Origin: Owenia fusiformis
Lineage: Eukaryota > Annelida > Polychaeta > Sabellida > Oweniidae
Reading direction: 5' to 3'
Assembly (NCBI GenBank): GCA_903813345.2
Contig: CAIIXF020000001.1
Coordinates: forward strand, 60,901,885-60,965,884
Length of the DNA: 64,000 nt
Both the position numbers and the translations under genes were made by a program. The notes under the pieces were generated by a model. That model was not told the origin of the DNA. It saw only the letters and a list, made by a program, of their open reading frames with translations, and did not search any database. This document shows positions 11,401 to 23,450 of the stretch, piece after piece (the first letter of the stretch is position 1; every line of letters starts with the position of its first letter).

Positions 11401-14400
11401 CTAGTGCTGTCACCAGGAAAGAAATATAACGATTTAGTAAGAGTTGACAATATTGTAGGAAATACAGGGGTATGCCTGGCCCTAAGGAGCCTCACTACCT
11501 CACTGAACATTGCACTGAAGTCTAAATAAAATGCCTTTGCTGCTACCACCTCAGCCATGATCTGAACAAACAGTGAACCTCCTTCCTCATCTCTTAGATT
11601 GTCCCAGTTGTTCAACTGGTGTTCCACAATTGCAAAGTCAGCATTTTTACTCAGGGTTTCTTTGGTAGAGTTTATGGTCTCTTCAGGTTGGTTGATTGTT
11701 GTGTTATCAACATCATCAATGTTTTCTACATTGATGTTGTCACTCCACTGACATCTCTGGATGATACAGAGCTTGGGGCGTCCATTCAGAGCAGGGCAGT
11801 TGGTTGTACTGAAGCATTCCAGGAGGGAAGGGAGGGAGACACTCTTTCCATCTTTATCCAGGAGTTTCCCATTGGTCCCCTGGGTAAGGATGACTATGGT
11901 TAGAAGACTGTAGGAGGTTGACTTTGAGTTGTACTCTGATGCCAGGCTCTTCATCACACCTGTCATCTCCTGGAATACAGCCACGTTACATTGTTTCAGT
12001 GTTAAAATATATTTTGAGTTTCAGAGAATCTCCTCAAGATATTATGGGTCTCATAATTTGTATATAGATAAAATGTGAATACCTAAAGCTCAAAGAACGC
12101 CAAAATTTGGATATATCATATAGTGAGAAAAATACAGAAGACAAAAAAATCCTTGTGAAATTTGAAATAAATCATCATGAATTATCCAGACTGGTTTATC
12201 TTACATTCGAAGTGAGGTTCTCTCTCACTCTGACATCAAAGCCAAGATTCTTGAAGAGATTCCTGGAAGTGTTGACATCATGCCTGCCTCCTGGTCTCTC
12301 CCCCTTGGCCAGCTTGGTAGGCTCATTGCTGATGATTAGGGCCACCCCTCTTGGGTTCATGATTGAATAGTAGGACACCCATCTAGCCTGGAACAATAAT
12401 GTATCTTGTTTTTAAATGTAGTCATAGAGTAAGAAGGATAAGACATATTTACAAAAACAACCTGAATACTTTATGATTATTTGTCGGCAAAGAGGTCTGC
12501 TTGTCTATTACAGAATTTATTCCTCCTTCCTTAGATTCTCTTATAGAAGTTGAAAATGTAAACTGCTGTTATCCTGTTTTCTTAAGTTTTATTACATGAT
12601 TTTAAGTATTTACTGAGAATGAGATAGGCCTACAGGAGCCATTTTAATTCAAAATGAAGACGATTTAATAAAAGAATTTGTTGTAATAATATAAGTGAAA
12701 ATAAGTGAAAAAGATACATTTACACTTAAACTCTTTTTTAATGCCTGTCTGTGGAAATGAGGTTACTAGATTATATTATAGAATCTTGCTAATTTTAGTT
12801 ACATGTAGATAGTTCATTTGGGGTAAGTACGTAATGTTGAGAACATTTCCACAGGAGTTATGGTTTGTTTGTATAGTTACTGGAGGAATCAGTTGATGAG
12901 TGTACATTGATACATCAGTTTTAAACCCCATATATAAACAAACTTAAGTTGAAGGTTTCATTAACAGTCAGACATGACTTGACCTGAAATACATGTGGGA
13001 TAACTGAATTTGTTCTAAGGCTGCCTTGGCCAACCCTGGTGGATTATTCCAGCCTTCATGTAAACAGTAAACATTAAACAATAAACACTCAATAATTCTA
13101 AAGAAAATGTTTTAACATTTAAGGGTTAACAATATTAAATCATTGATAATTACTAAATAAAAAAAGAGCTATTTTTGTAAAAAGCCTCTTCAGTCCACAG
13201 GAATGATATACATGCTTGTTTGCATTCTCTAATAGCAAAACTACATTCTCCCCTATCAATGCTATCTTAAGAGGTATGATATAAATGTCTTCTTACCCTA
13301 AGTGCCTCTGGTGTAGTTCTGCTGATACATGGCGTAACCTCTCTACATTCCGTAAGTGAATGCCAATTCTTTGCTCCAATGTCCATCCAGTTTTTCTGGC
13401 ACCTTGTTAATTGGAACATAATTTCCCCTATGTTTTTTACAGTTGCTTCCAATTTTTCTTTAGGTTCCATAATTTGTTCATTTATAGCTTCAATTCTGGC
13501 TGTTTTGACTTTGATATCTTCTTCCATTTTGTTAAATGTTTCAAGATATTTGTATTTTAGCTGTTCTTTGACATTATCATGGTTGTTAAGGCGTTGTTCA
13601 AAGTTGGTCACTCGTGCTGTTAAAGTCTTAATGGACTTCTCCAAGTCTAGGAGTTCTTTCTTCATGGCTGGTTTCTTCACTCCTTTGAAGAGTTTCTCTA
13701 TGTCATCTGCAATGAGAATTTTTATTTCACAACACATTCATTTCATTGCTAAATAAGATGAACCAGTTTATGAGATATAATTGTTGTATTTTATTATTCC
13801 GTATTATAAGGTTAAATATTGTTAAGTAAAGTAGAATATTTGTTATGTTACATTTGATGTTCAATGCATACTTTTTATATAAAAATATATTTTAAAAAAT
13901 AACATTCAAAATGAGATAGCTTTAACAATTTAAGTACTTTTCATGTCATTATAGAAATTTGATTCATAAGGGAGGTTGTGCAAAATAGATGATATTAAAG
14001 ATTACCTTTTCTTTTTTGTTTCTTTTTAAGTTCATCATTATCTTTGACATGTTCTTGTTTAAGTTCCTTCATCTTTGCTGCCATCTGCCCTATCTCCTCA
14101 GCAAACTCAGGGTTAGCATGGAGAGCCTCAAGTATCGCATCATCTGACTCAATGTTTGGACGCTGTTTTAACGTCTCCTTTAGATCACCAATCTCTTTCT
14201 CTAAAAGCTTGGTTTCTAATTCGAAATGTTCTATGGCTTGGTTAATAGAAGTCCTATCTGTTCTCAAGAGGGTTAGATTTGCAGCGTTGTTATGGAAAAG
14301 GACCCATTGATGGAGGTACATCAGTATTGATGTAAGCTGCTCAATCATATAAGATCTTAGATACAACACTGGGTCATTCCTCGGAAGAGAAACCTGCTTG

Positions 14401-15686
14401 TCCTTAAATTTATATTTCCTAGCATCTTTACTAGAAAGTTGACTAGATTCTATTTCACCTTTTTGTGACGTGTTTTCAAGGATTTTGATTTCTTCACGTA
14501 ATGCCAGCCAGCTTTTTTGAGCCCAGACTTTGTGTTCGTCGATTTCAATGTTATTCTTGTTAAAGTGAACATCTACTAGTGGGATGATATGTGTCTTTAA
14601 ACTGTTAAAGATGCCATATATTTCATGGATCTCAAATATGTAAGTCTCAATGTGGCTACATAATTCTTTATTTGCCTCTGCACTCCGATCTTGCCAAATC
14701 TCGATAAGTGATTCAAGTGAGGTAACTTCTTCATTTGATCCATTCTCTTGTAGCATATTGATGGCATCAGACAGTAAAACAAGATTGGACTTTTTGTTGA
14801 TGTTTCGTAACTGGTTGTTCAAGTCACAAAGCTTGCGTAGGATCTGCTCTTTTCTCTCCGCAAGGGGGAGCTGTCGCATGTTCTCAACTTCTTCATCCTG
14901 TAATTGCAAATTAATCACTTGGAGATTGGAGAATATGTAATACTCTATGGTTTATAGGGGTCTGTTTTCTCCAGTATGCAACTTGTTATTGCAATCATTT
15001 GAGGATATGATATTCATACATGTATCATAAAATATGAAGACAAAGTGGACATTTGAGAGAATATAATGATAAAATTAATATTTTGCATCAAAAAACCTTG
15101 TTCAATCATCACTTTATTGAAGGTCAGGTAAAAGTTCTCTTTCTGTATAAAATGATGTTTCAGATGATGAGAAAGCTGGATCAACTGCAGGGGATTTGCT
15201 TTAAATAAGTTGCTGAACATGCTGTAGTTATATTTTAGTTGCTAGGTGATAATGACCTTTACAGTCATTTGATCTTCAAAATGCAATCATAACAGCCCAG
15301 CTTGTGTTTAACTTGCTTGGTGTATAGCTCTATGTAATATATTAGATAGGAAGGGAAAAATTGAGGGGAAGGGGAGATAAAAGACACCTGTATTTGGGAA
15401 AATATATTGATATTATTGCCTTAATGAATTAGTGAAGAAATACAAAGGAAAACATTGTTTAATTGTTAAACTATAAAAAAGGGATAAAAATAGTAATTAT
15501 TATTGAGACATTTAATCAGAGAAGTCAAAGTTGCAAGTCTAGTTGCAAGGTGTAATTTGATGAAATATTAAATAAAGTTTGTTTACTTACCTGGGATGAT
15601 ATTGAGGCCAGACTTCCTGATCGCGCACATTTCACACGAAGGTCTCGCGGAGAATCATCTGGAGTTGTGATGTCATCAGGGTTCAT
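11388..15686 (-). CDS. Coiled-coil protein with C-terminal caspase fold, probable pseudocaspase (spliced)
   Basis: Minus-strand exons in order are 15591-15686, 14006-14897, 13297-13706, 12205-12387 and 11388-11969 (stop TGA 11388-11390). Phases 0,1,0,0 are consistent and give 720 residues. About 430 N-terminal residues are charged and rich in predicted coiled coil (for example LLEKEIGDLKETLKQ). The last two exons are a caspase (C14) domain: MNPRGVALIISNE, LGFDVRVRENLT, GRPKLCIIQRCQW, LRDEEGGSLFVQ and the p10 end KSLYFFPG. The usual 'SHG' with the catalytic His reads TQG, a His-to-Gln change. The QACxG pentapeptide reads QRCQW, so Cys is kept but its neighbours are changed. By analogy with c-FLIP it may regulate other caspases; that is inference. 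The first exon begins with ATG directly after an acceptor (TTACCAG), so it is either the start after a 5' UTR intron or an internal exon. No DED or CARD was recognised. Confidence 0.85.
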
Positions 15687-18198
15687 CTGGTAATAAAAGA
15701 AACAATTAATAAAAGAAGAAATTAATATAGTATTGTAATTAATGTACTTGAAGGTGAACATTTATCAGTTTCAAATAAAAATTTGGAAAATGCTTACAAC
15801 TTATTATTTGCTCTAGTCTTTTGATTATAGTCAGGCTCTTTAAGTTCATGTGACCCTTGAAACCTTGACCCTATAAGTTGATGTTAGAATTTCTAGATAT
15901 TCTTTATTCACCTTCATACAGCACAGTGGTTCGTTCACTCACTTGTAATAAAACATTTCATGCTATCAGATACGCCAGCATTGCTGCTTTACCAGATTTT
16001 CTGAAGCATGGAAGTATTTTGAAATGCTATCTATTATAAATAGCTTCTTAGATTCTGTCTTAATAAACGTATGAATGATTTCCCTTTAGTAACATATAGC
16101 ACATGTATTTGTTACCATAGCAACTTTAGGCAATGAAGAGGTATAAGTTCATTGCCATTGATATAATTTGATATTAATGCTCTAAACATTTTAAGTAAAC
16201 ACATTTTTCTTGATTGAACTACATTATTTAAAGTTAAATATGGAATACCAAGACTGGCAACTACATGTATTCTCAAACTGTACTGTAAAACATGTAAAGT
16301 AGAGCATATTTTGGCAAACAAAGGTGTTCCACTTATACAGGTTTAACTGTATATTTGTCCATACAGTATTCTGGTATGAGACTATGGTTTAATACTTTCG
16401 GTGTTGTATGCATAAATCTGAATACAAACCAGGATATATCATGAAGTATAATGATATTAACCAATAATTAACTACTGTTATCATATCTCAGGAACTCATT
16501 TATGCAGTATCTTCATTGTTAAGTTCATCATCAACATTTTGAAACAAGACATTATTCTGGAGAGCATGCAGCCATGGCTTGGATTGCTACATTATGGCTT
16601 ACATTATTATAATTTTCTCCTTCTAAAGTAATTTAAGAATGAGGAACATTGGGAAATTTAGTGTCTGAAATATGGAAGATGCAAACAATATGCTATGATG
16701 ACAAATCACTGGATTAATTAACCAATTAAAAGTACATTGTGTGCCATCATGTGATTTTAACAAATAATTTCAATAATTCAACAGTAAAATATCAGATGGC
16801 AAAATGTTAGAAAGTGCCAATGTTAAAGAAAGTGCCAATGTTAGAAAGTGCCAATGTTAAAGAAAGTGCCCAGGGTGTTATCCCTATAGTTCACTTGGCT
16901 CAGCCTATTCCTATTAGAAATGATTTCAAGTAATAATTGATTAGATTACAGTAGATGTAGTATTGCTTATATTGTTATAATAGCATTGCTTTTAATAGAA
17001 TGGTCTTTCAGCGCTCTCTTCAATGCAATCAATAACTATTGATTTTTCCATATGGAATAACATTCACTGTTAAGATTGCACGATCTCTCCAACTATATTG
17101 AAACGTGTTGCCTTTTACAAGTAAATTATGAGTCATGATATGCCTCAACATAATTTATTTTTTCTCATCTTTTGGATACTGATATTCCTTGTTAAGTTAT
17201 CTGATAGTGGGATCATAAATATGTGTCTGGATCATGTTTTAGACCTAAGTGCTTGGTCATGTTAATACATATACGAGTACAAACAAATATGTTTTGAGAA
17301 TTTTTCAAAAATACACAATGTCTTGGTGCATTCTTAAAAATGAATTTGCTTTGCTCATGCTTTAATTATATTTCAGCCTCTTGTTATGTTAACAGTAGCA
17401 TAATATGAGGGTCGTTGTATTGTTTCACCCCCCCCCCCCCCCCTCAGCTCCCCCATCTATTGATTCAAAGATACATTCGTTTATTCTTCTTATTTATGCA
17501 AACGGGTCTTATAATGATGAGTTATTTTTTGGCATCATGCAGCAAATTAATTATTACATGTTAAATCAGAGCACACCAATTTAGTATAATTCACTATGTT
17601 ACCATACCCCAAAATCACATTCTCCTTCAATTAGCCTGATTCTAATAAAACACAAATGCAATGCTGATATTTCTCCAATGCAATAAAATATATCCTACAT
17701 AACATTGCATGTATCAATTAATATTACATAATATTACAAGATGTCAGACATCAGACATAACCTTCCAAAGATATGATCTCTCTAAAATGCTTACCTTTAA
17801 ATCAGCTAGATACTGTGAATTCCAGTGATTCCCGAATGCTGCACGCTGTAATGTATTTGTCTATGAAACCAATGAACTATATGACTCCTAATATCCAAGC
17901 CAATAAATGCAGAATGTTATTATTCTGTCTAGAAGCCGTGTGGATCAATAATGAAGGAATGAATATTACTTGGCTGCAGGTTGCAGTTAATTTACACCAG
18001 GATGTGCTGCCATCTATCTTAAGATGTTATTGAATTTGTGTTTAAGACATTTGGTTAAAACTGAGATGAATATACTTGAGTAGGATGTGCTGCCATCTTT
18101 CTTCAGATGCCAAAAAGTTTGTTTTCAAACTTTTGGTTCAGGCTGAGACATACATAGGTTTAGGAAAGACTATTCCTGGATTAGAATACATAGCAAAT

Positions 18199-18355
18199 AT
18201 AATTCGGCGCCGTTTCGGCATTTAAAAAATATGGTGCTGTTCCGGCACTGTGCCGGCACCGAAAATTTTCTACACCAAAATTTGGCACCGGACTAGTCAG
18301 TCCATTTGGTGCCGAAATGGCACCGAAATTTGGAACCGAAACAGCGTCGAAAATC
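18199..18355. repeat. GC-rich self-complementary block
   Basis: An island of GGCACCGAAA/TTTCGGTGCC-type words in both orientations (for example GGCGCCGTTTCGGCA, CACTGTGCCGGCACCG, GTGCCGAAATGGCACCG) sits in AT-rich DNA. It can fold into several alternative hairpins. Its origin is unknown. Confidence 0.65.
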
Positions 18356-18435
18356 AGATTGCATTTTGGGGGTGTAGTTGATGGGGTTGTAAATGGCTAT
18401 ACTTGCTTTTTTACAAACATTACCAGCTCTTTAGT

Positions 18436-18441
18436 TTTATT
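18436..18441 (-). terminator. Candidate polyadenylation signal of the tetraspan gene
   Basis: AATAAA on the minus strand, about 230 nt after the stop codon of the claudin-like gene. Confidence 0.4.
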
Positions 18442-18668
18442 TCTTAATAAATTCATGTTTCCTCAAATGAGAGGCAATATAGCTTAAATTGATGTGACTT
18501 TGTCAAATAAAATCTTTTTAAAAACAAAACAACAAGCAAAGTGTGGACTAATATTTAAACATTCTTTGTCTTTAAAGATGGCACTTCCAAGTACATGTAC
18601 TCTCTCCCTGCACCTCAGGGAATATGGTATATTACTAACTCATGCATTAAAGTCTAATTGATAGTCTG

Positions 18669-20790
18669 TCAGTAAAAGTTCATACTGGAGGCCCAAAGAA
18701 GGAGTCTGTCAGCCATTAGACAGAGCCCTGAGAAGATGTGAAGAAATGGCAGAGCAATTGCTACATAAAAGCCAGTGTCAAGTGACCATGTTGGGTCATA
18801 GGAATGTCCATACATTGCAACTCCTAAAACAGCGCATACACCTGAAAGTTAATTGTTATTACATATACATTTATTTGTATTAGTACTGTTTTTCACTTTT
18901 GCCCTTTGTGCATTTTTTAACTGGACATTTTTAGTTTGTTACGTTTAAGTTACAGTCCTTCATGCATTAGCAGATAAAGGGATCTTTGGACTATCTCCCT
19001 TGACCATGAATAGTTAAGGTAGAATTTTTGACTTGTTCCTAAGATATTTGAATATAAGCTCTTAACCGAGTTGTACTTACTACATATGATTTGAAGTTCT
19101 GCAGCTGAACTAAAGTTATATATTATCTCAAACATATTCTCCTGAAATATTCCTCTTGTACATAAGCCAACTGCAATCAGGTCAAATACTGCAGTGAACC
19201 CCATGAATGTTAGTACCACCTTTTCTAAACCTAGAAAAGGATGAGCAATTAGCATGGCTGCCAATATGCCAATTTACAAGGCTGCCAATATGCCAATTTA
19301 CAAGGCTGCCAATTTACAAGGCTGCCAAGTGCCAATATGAGAATTCACATGGCTGCCAATATGAGAATTTACAAGGCTGCCAATATGATAATTCACATGG
19401 CTGCCAATATGAGAATTTACAAGGCTGCCAATATGAGAAGTCACATGGCTGCCGATATGAGAATTTACAATGCTGCCAATATGATAATTCACATGACTGC
19501 CAATATGAGAATTTTCAAGGCTGCCAATATGAGAATTTACAAGGCTGGCAATATAATAATTTACATGGCTGCCAATATGAGAATTCACATGGCTGCCGAT
19601 ATGAGAATTTACAAGGCTGCCAATATGAGAATTAACATGACTGCCAAGTGCCAGTATGAGAATTCACATGGCTGCCAATTTGAGAATTAACATGACTGCC
19701 AACATATGAATTAACATTGCTGCCAATATGAGAATTAACATGGCGTTTGCTTCTTGCTTGTTTTCTATATTACCTGGCAGCATTGTTAGTATATGATACG
19801 CTAGTTGGGATTAAAAATCTCGCACCATTTGAGTAATCCATTTATTTATCATTGTGAGCTCTCAACTCATTTTACCAGCTAATGGGAGTGAATATTGCTT
19901 ACTTTGATGGTAGATGCTAACACAAAACTCCATGGTGGTATTCGAACCAGTACAGTTAAACAATAGGCCTGAATAATAACTAGCACCCTGTGTTTCATCT
20001 CCTACAACACAATGGAAACTTACAAGCACTGTAATGACCATGGATAGCAAATGGCTATACAGCAGCTCAACTACCATAGCTTGAATGGCTTAGTCGTAAA
20101 GCATCAAGGTTTGGATCTGAGGGTCGTGCAGCTCAATTCCCAGATGGGGCATTGAATTGAGCACTTTGTCTTCTGTGTCTGACTTGGTAAAGGTTATATG
20201 TCATTATGTTGTTCCAGAGACTATTTTGCACTATGCACTGTTTTTGTATTAATTACTTTGTTTTTGTCTGTTCAATGAATTAACCTAATGTGAAAATTTG
20301 AATTCAAAAATCTCTTTACAGCTTTAATGGAGGTATTACTATTCTTACCATTTTGTGTTGACCAGTTGTTTGTCCTCAGACTCAGAACATTTCCTGCAAG
20401 TGCCAAAACACTCAATGCGGAACCAACAAGCCTCATAATACGAAAGAATCTGTTTGTATAGAAATCTACCAGATCCATCCATTGTGAGTTTTTCAGTACC
20501 ACAGTATCACAACGTTTCAACTGTCTCAATCTGGATCTACTTAATTTCATGTTATCAGGAATGATCATATATTTTTTCTTGTATCTATTATTGACAAAGG
20601 GTTTTGATAAGTTTGGATTCAGAAACTGCAGGCTTTCCAGTGTTGCCTTCTCTTTGGCCACTTTGTGACCATTCTGTTTCACTCTTTCTGGTTCATCTAT
20701 TACTTCACCACGCCTTGCTCTCTGTACGCTTCCCCATCTTTCCCATGTCCCCTTCTGTCGCATTACTGTCTTTTGAGAGGATTTAGCCAT
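18669..20790 (-). CDS. Claudin/PMP22-like four-transmembrane protein (spliced)
   Basis: Minus-strand exons are 20349-20790, 19903-20001, 19081-19230 and 18669-18841 (stop TGA 18669-18671). All introns are phase 1 with GT-AG borders; total 287 residues. The first ~115 residues are basic and hydrophilic, presumably cytosolic and unusually long for the family. TM1 is in exon 1 (LVGSALSVLALAGNVLSL), followed by NNW. The first outer loop has SGLLFNC and EFC, echoing the W...GLW-C-C claudin/PMP22 signature. TM2 is in exon 3 (VVLTFMGFTAVFDLIAVGLC). TM3 spans the exon 3/4 junction. The second loop is HSYDPTWSLDTGF, and TM4 is YVAIALPFLHIFSGLCLM. NCTG and NTT in loop 1 are glycosylation sequons. Its role is unknown: a junction protein, channel auxiliary or LHFPL/TMEM-like protein are all possible. 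Start chosen as the first ATG of the exon (MAKSSQKTV). Confidence 0.82.
19255..19740. repeat. 24-bp minisatellite in an intron of the tetraspan gene
   Basis: About 20 copies of AATATGAGAATTYACAWGGC plus TGCC. Neighbouring units often alternate between TTCACATGGC and TTTACAAGGC types, giving a 48-bp higher-order period. The array begins only about 15-25 bp from the acceptor used by exon 19081-19230, so the branch-point region of that intron lies inside it. Open frames through it are a by-product of the period being a multiple of three. Confidence 0.9.
20080..20170 (+). repeat. SINE-like tRNA-related segment
   Basis: GAATGGCTTAGTCGTAAAGC is followed by a degenerate B-box-like CAGCTCAATTCCCAGATGG and GGGCATTGAATTGAGCAC. 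Its layout resembles the segment at 100-160 (GGTTCGATTCCCACTCGGGC). No acceptor stem was found. Confidence 0.35.
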
Positions 20791-22958
20791 TTTTTAGAAT
20801 CATTCCCTTCTATAGTATTAATCATGTACACTGCCCATACTAACTTTAGCAAAATTAGTTTTGGTAACTTATTGTCATTATTTAATAATTTTCTGATAAT
20901 TGTGATTGTGTTTTAAATTTTGTATATTTGTACTTTATATGTATTATTAGAATTGATAATCTAGCAACCAAAAATCTATTAGCCATAATAAGGTCCAATC
21001 ATTTCATGGTCCCAATTTGGAACAAAGCTGAAATTGCTTTTTGCATATCACATGTATGGCATGGGTTCATCATATCTGATACAAGTTCAACTTTGGTTCA
21101 AGACACATGATATAATTTTAGAGTTATATGTTATTTTCATTCCTTTGCAGTTATATAAATCTGCTTAAGGTCAGACTGCTACCATTTTGATGACCTTGTG
21201 CTTTTTTCAGATGAATATAACTCATTCCAAACATGGTCTAAATCATTCATTTTTGCACAAAAGGTGCTTTAGTGTTCCCAGATTAATAATTGAGTGTTAC
21301 TCTTTAGAATGTATAAATAACTAGAAAATTGAGTGGTCTTCTTTTCGAAATTGCAAAAAATTCTCATCATGCAGACCTACCTTAATAACCTATTATATAA
21401 TGCTTTTGCATTTAACCTGAAAATTAATTTTTGTGTTAAACCTAAAATGGATGTTACAGGAATGATTATTTCAAAAGCATAGTGTATTATTTCACTTTTC
21501 GTTATAACATAGGCTTTATTGAGAATCTACCCAACAAATAAATAATATTTCAAAGAAATTAAGATTTCTAAGTTGATAAACAATTTTGAAATTTTTCAGA
21601 TTTCAAAAGTTATATCACTTTGACTATATAGTTGGTAAAAAAAACAGTAGTATTTGTACAATTCTACTTGCTTCTTATCTATTCATTTCATCCTGTTTCT
21701 AGTATGACATCTTTGAATCAGTATTTTTCTCATTTTCCATAAACACACATCTAAACAGATAGTTTCTTAAATAAGGTGAATTAACCTAGATTGATAACTT
21801 CTTTGAAATTAATTTAAATGAGCCATCTGTCTATCCTTCTACGTTTTTCAGAATAATGTATTTGTTAAAAATAGGGAATATTAGGAACGATAACTGTCCC
21901 AAATAATAGTTAAAGAAAAACATATTATAAAAACAAAAACACCCTTAACAGCGATAACAAATCATCATAAGTTATAAAACTATTTTATTTTTCTATTTTA
22001 TTTCCTTAATTATACAGAAAAATCCATATTCTGAATAAAGTATCTGACCTTTATTCAGATCAAAAATATAAATTTGAAGAACGCCGTTGATATTTGAACC
22101 TCTAATGAAAGGCATAATCAAAAAGGTAAGGACACTTTTATTGATTAATTCAATGCAGTACACACATAGGCTTACCTACTTTGGCTGGTTTTCTGTAAAT
22201 AAAAAAGGCTTCAAAGATACAGATTAAGATAAAATCAGCATATATCCTTAATGTAAAAGAAATAAATGGATAATTGTCTAAGACCACCACTGACTGTGTA
22301 CATAGTGATTAACAACTGCATTGAGTCTGCAACATCAATGCTAAGAGACTCCTCTGCTCTTCAAACACCTGCAATGTACAGGTACAGTTAAACTTTATAT
22401 TGAACACATCTGTATTTCGAACACCTCCATAAGTGGAACACTTTCCAAAGTCTTGTTATATGTAACTAAATATAAATGAACCCCTTTTAATTTAAGTAGA
22501 AAAACTCCAAAGTGAAACTCTATTTTGGTTTCGAATGTGTTTAATTACTAACTCATGTTTTACTGAATGCATTAAATGTAACATTACAAACACTATATGC
22601 TTTCACAATTTATTTGTTGATAGATAATGATGTATTTATTTAGGATTTTCCAAATTGAAAAGGTGTCTCAATTTGTTTAGTTGCTATTTAGATCCGTGGG
22701 TATAGTGACTTTAATTGATGAATTCGAAACATAAAAATCAAAGTTTGTTAAGGTCCCTTGGGAAATCATCCCAGTTATAATATATGGAGTATTGGCATTT
22801 GAGATATTCATTAAAGAAGTGATCTGACTTAGCATGCAAAAGAAATATATTCTAAATAATTAATGCGATGGAATGTTAAGTTAGGGTTTTATAACTTGTT
22901 GAAACAGTCGGGAAGAATGATTTTAAAGAAGCAGCAGTGAAAAGTGAAACCAACAACC
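20791..22958. other. Divergent intergenic region of the tetraspan and TSP1 genes
   Basis: 2.17 kb between two start codons on opposite strands. AT-rich, with no recognised gene. A degenerate mariner-MITE-like stretch (ACAGTTAAACTTTATATTGA) lies near 22382. Promoters and 5' UTR exons of both genes are expected here, but no core element could be assigned. Confidence 0.5.
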
Positions 22959-23450
22959 ATGTTTCACTATTTTTGTTTTTTGATTTTTCTCATGACCCCA
23001 CATATTGCAAAAAATGTTGAGATACTTGATAATGAGGATAACTTCAACACAACTGTTGCTCCAATAAATGAACACACTGAAGTTGTAGAAGAACACAATG
23101 CTACTGAACAAGACACATCTGGTGATGGGGAACTTGCTCCAACTGATCCAATATCAACAACAACATTGAGACCGCTCTCAAGATCAGAAAAGGAGTACAA
23201 ATGGGATCAGGATCCCCAAGGTAACATTGGAAAGTCTTTGTATGGAGGGTCATACAGATTAGTTGAAGGAACACATCTCGTTACTCAGTGTGCCAAGGAA
23301 TGCATCACAGATCCGCAGTGCAAATCGTATAATTTTGACAAATCTGCGGCAAGCTGTGAATTGAATGACGAAACAGCTGATGATATCAGTAAGCTAATTG
23401 AAGCAGAAAATAAAGTTTACATTGAAAGAGAGGAGTTCCAAGCTGAACCT
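22959..23450 (+). CDS. Exon 1 of the TSP1-array gene: signal peptide and PAN/apple domain
   Basis: It begins MFHYFCFLIFLMTPHIAKN, a typical secretion leader. A Thr/Glu-rich linker with NTT and NAT sequons follows. From about residue 85 a PAN-type fold reads GGSYRLVEGTHLVTQCAKEC, with two further cysteines in QCKSYNF and SCELN, four in all. The donor CCT|GTAAGT ends it in phase 0. An in-frame GTG 15 nt upstream is not credible as a eukaryotic start. Confidence 0.85.

Larger units (their letters stand above)
15687..18668. other. Region without recognised genes
   Basis: AT-rich sequence. It contains a short 20-bp repeat GAAAGTGCCAATGTTA (about 16808-16870), a mariner-MITE-like end near 16330-16350 (ACAGGTTTAACTGTA), a poly-C run at about 17430-17443, and the hairpin-rich block at 18199-18355. 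Upstream exons of the caspase-like gene may lie here but none could be supported. Confidence 0.5.

Noticed and set aside
11619-11903. Plus-strand frame opposite the caspase exon
   Set aside because: Antisense shadow of a well-supported coding exon.
19207-19690. Cys-rich or Met-rich repetitive open frames in the 24-bp array
   Set aside because: The same explanation applies: period divisible by three, intronic, no start context or splice support.
22944-22958. GTG start 15 nt before the PAN exon ATG
   Set aside because: GTG initiation is not expected in an animal nuclear gene, and the ATG at 22959 gives a normal signal peptide.
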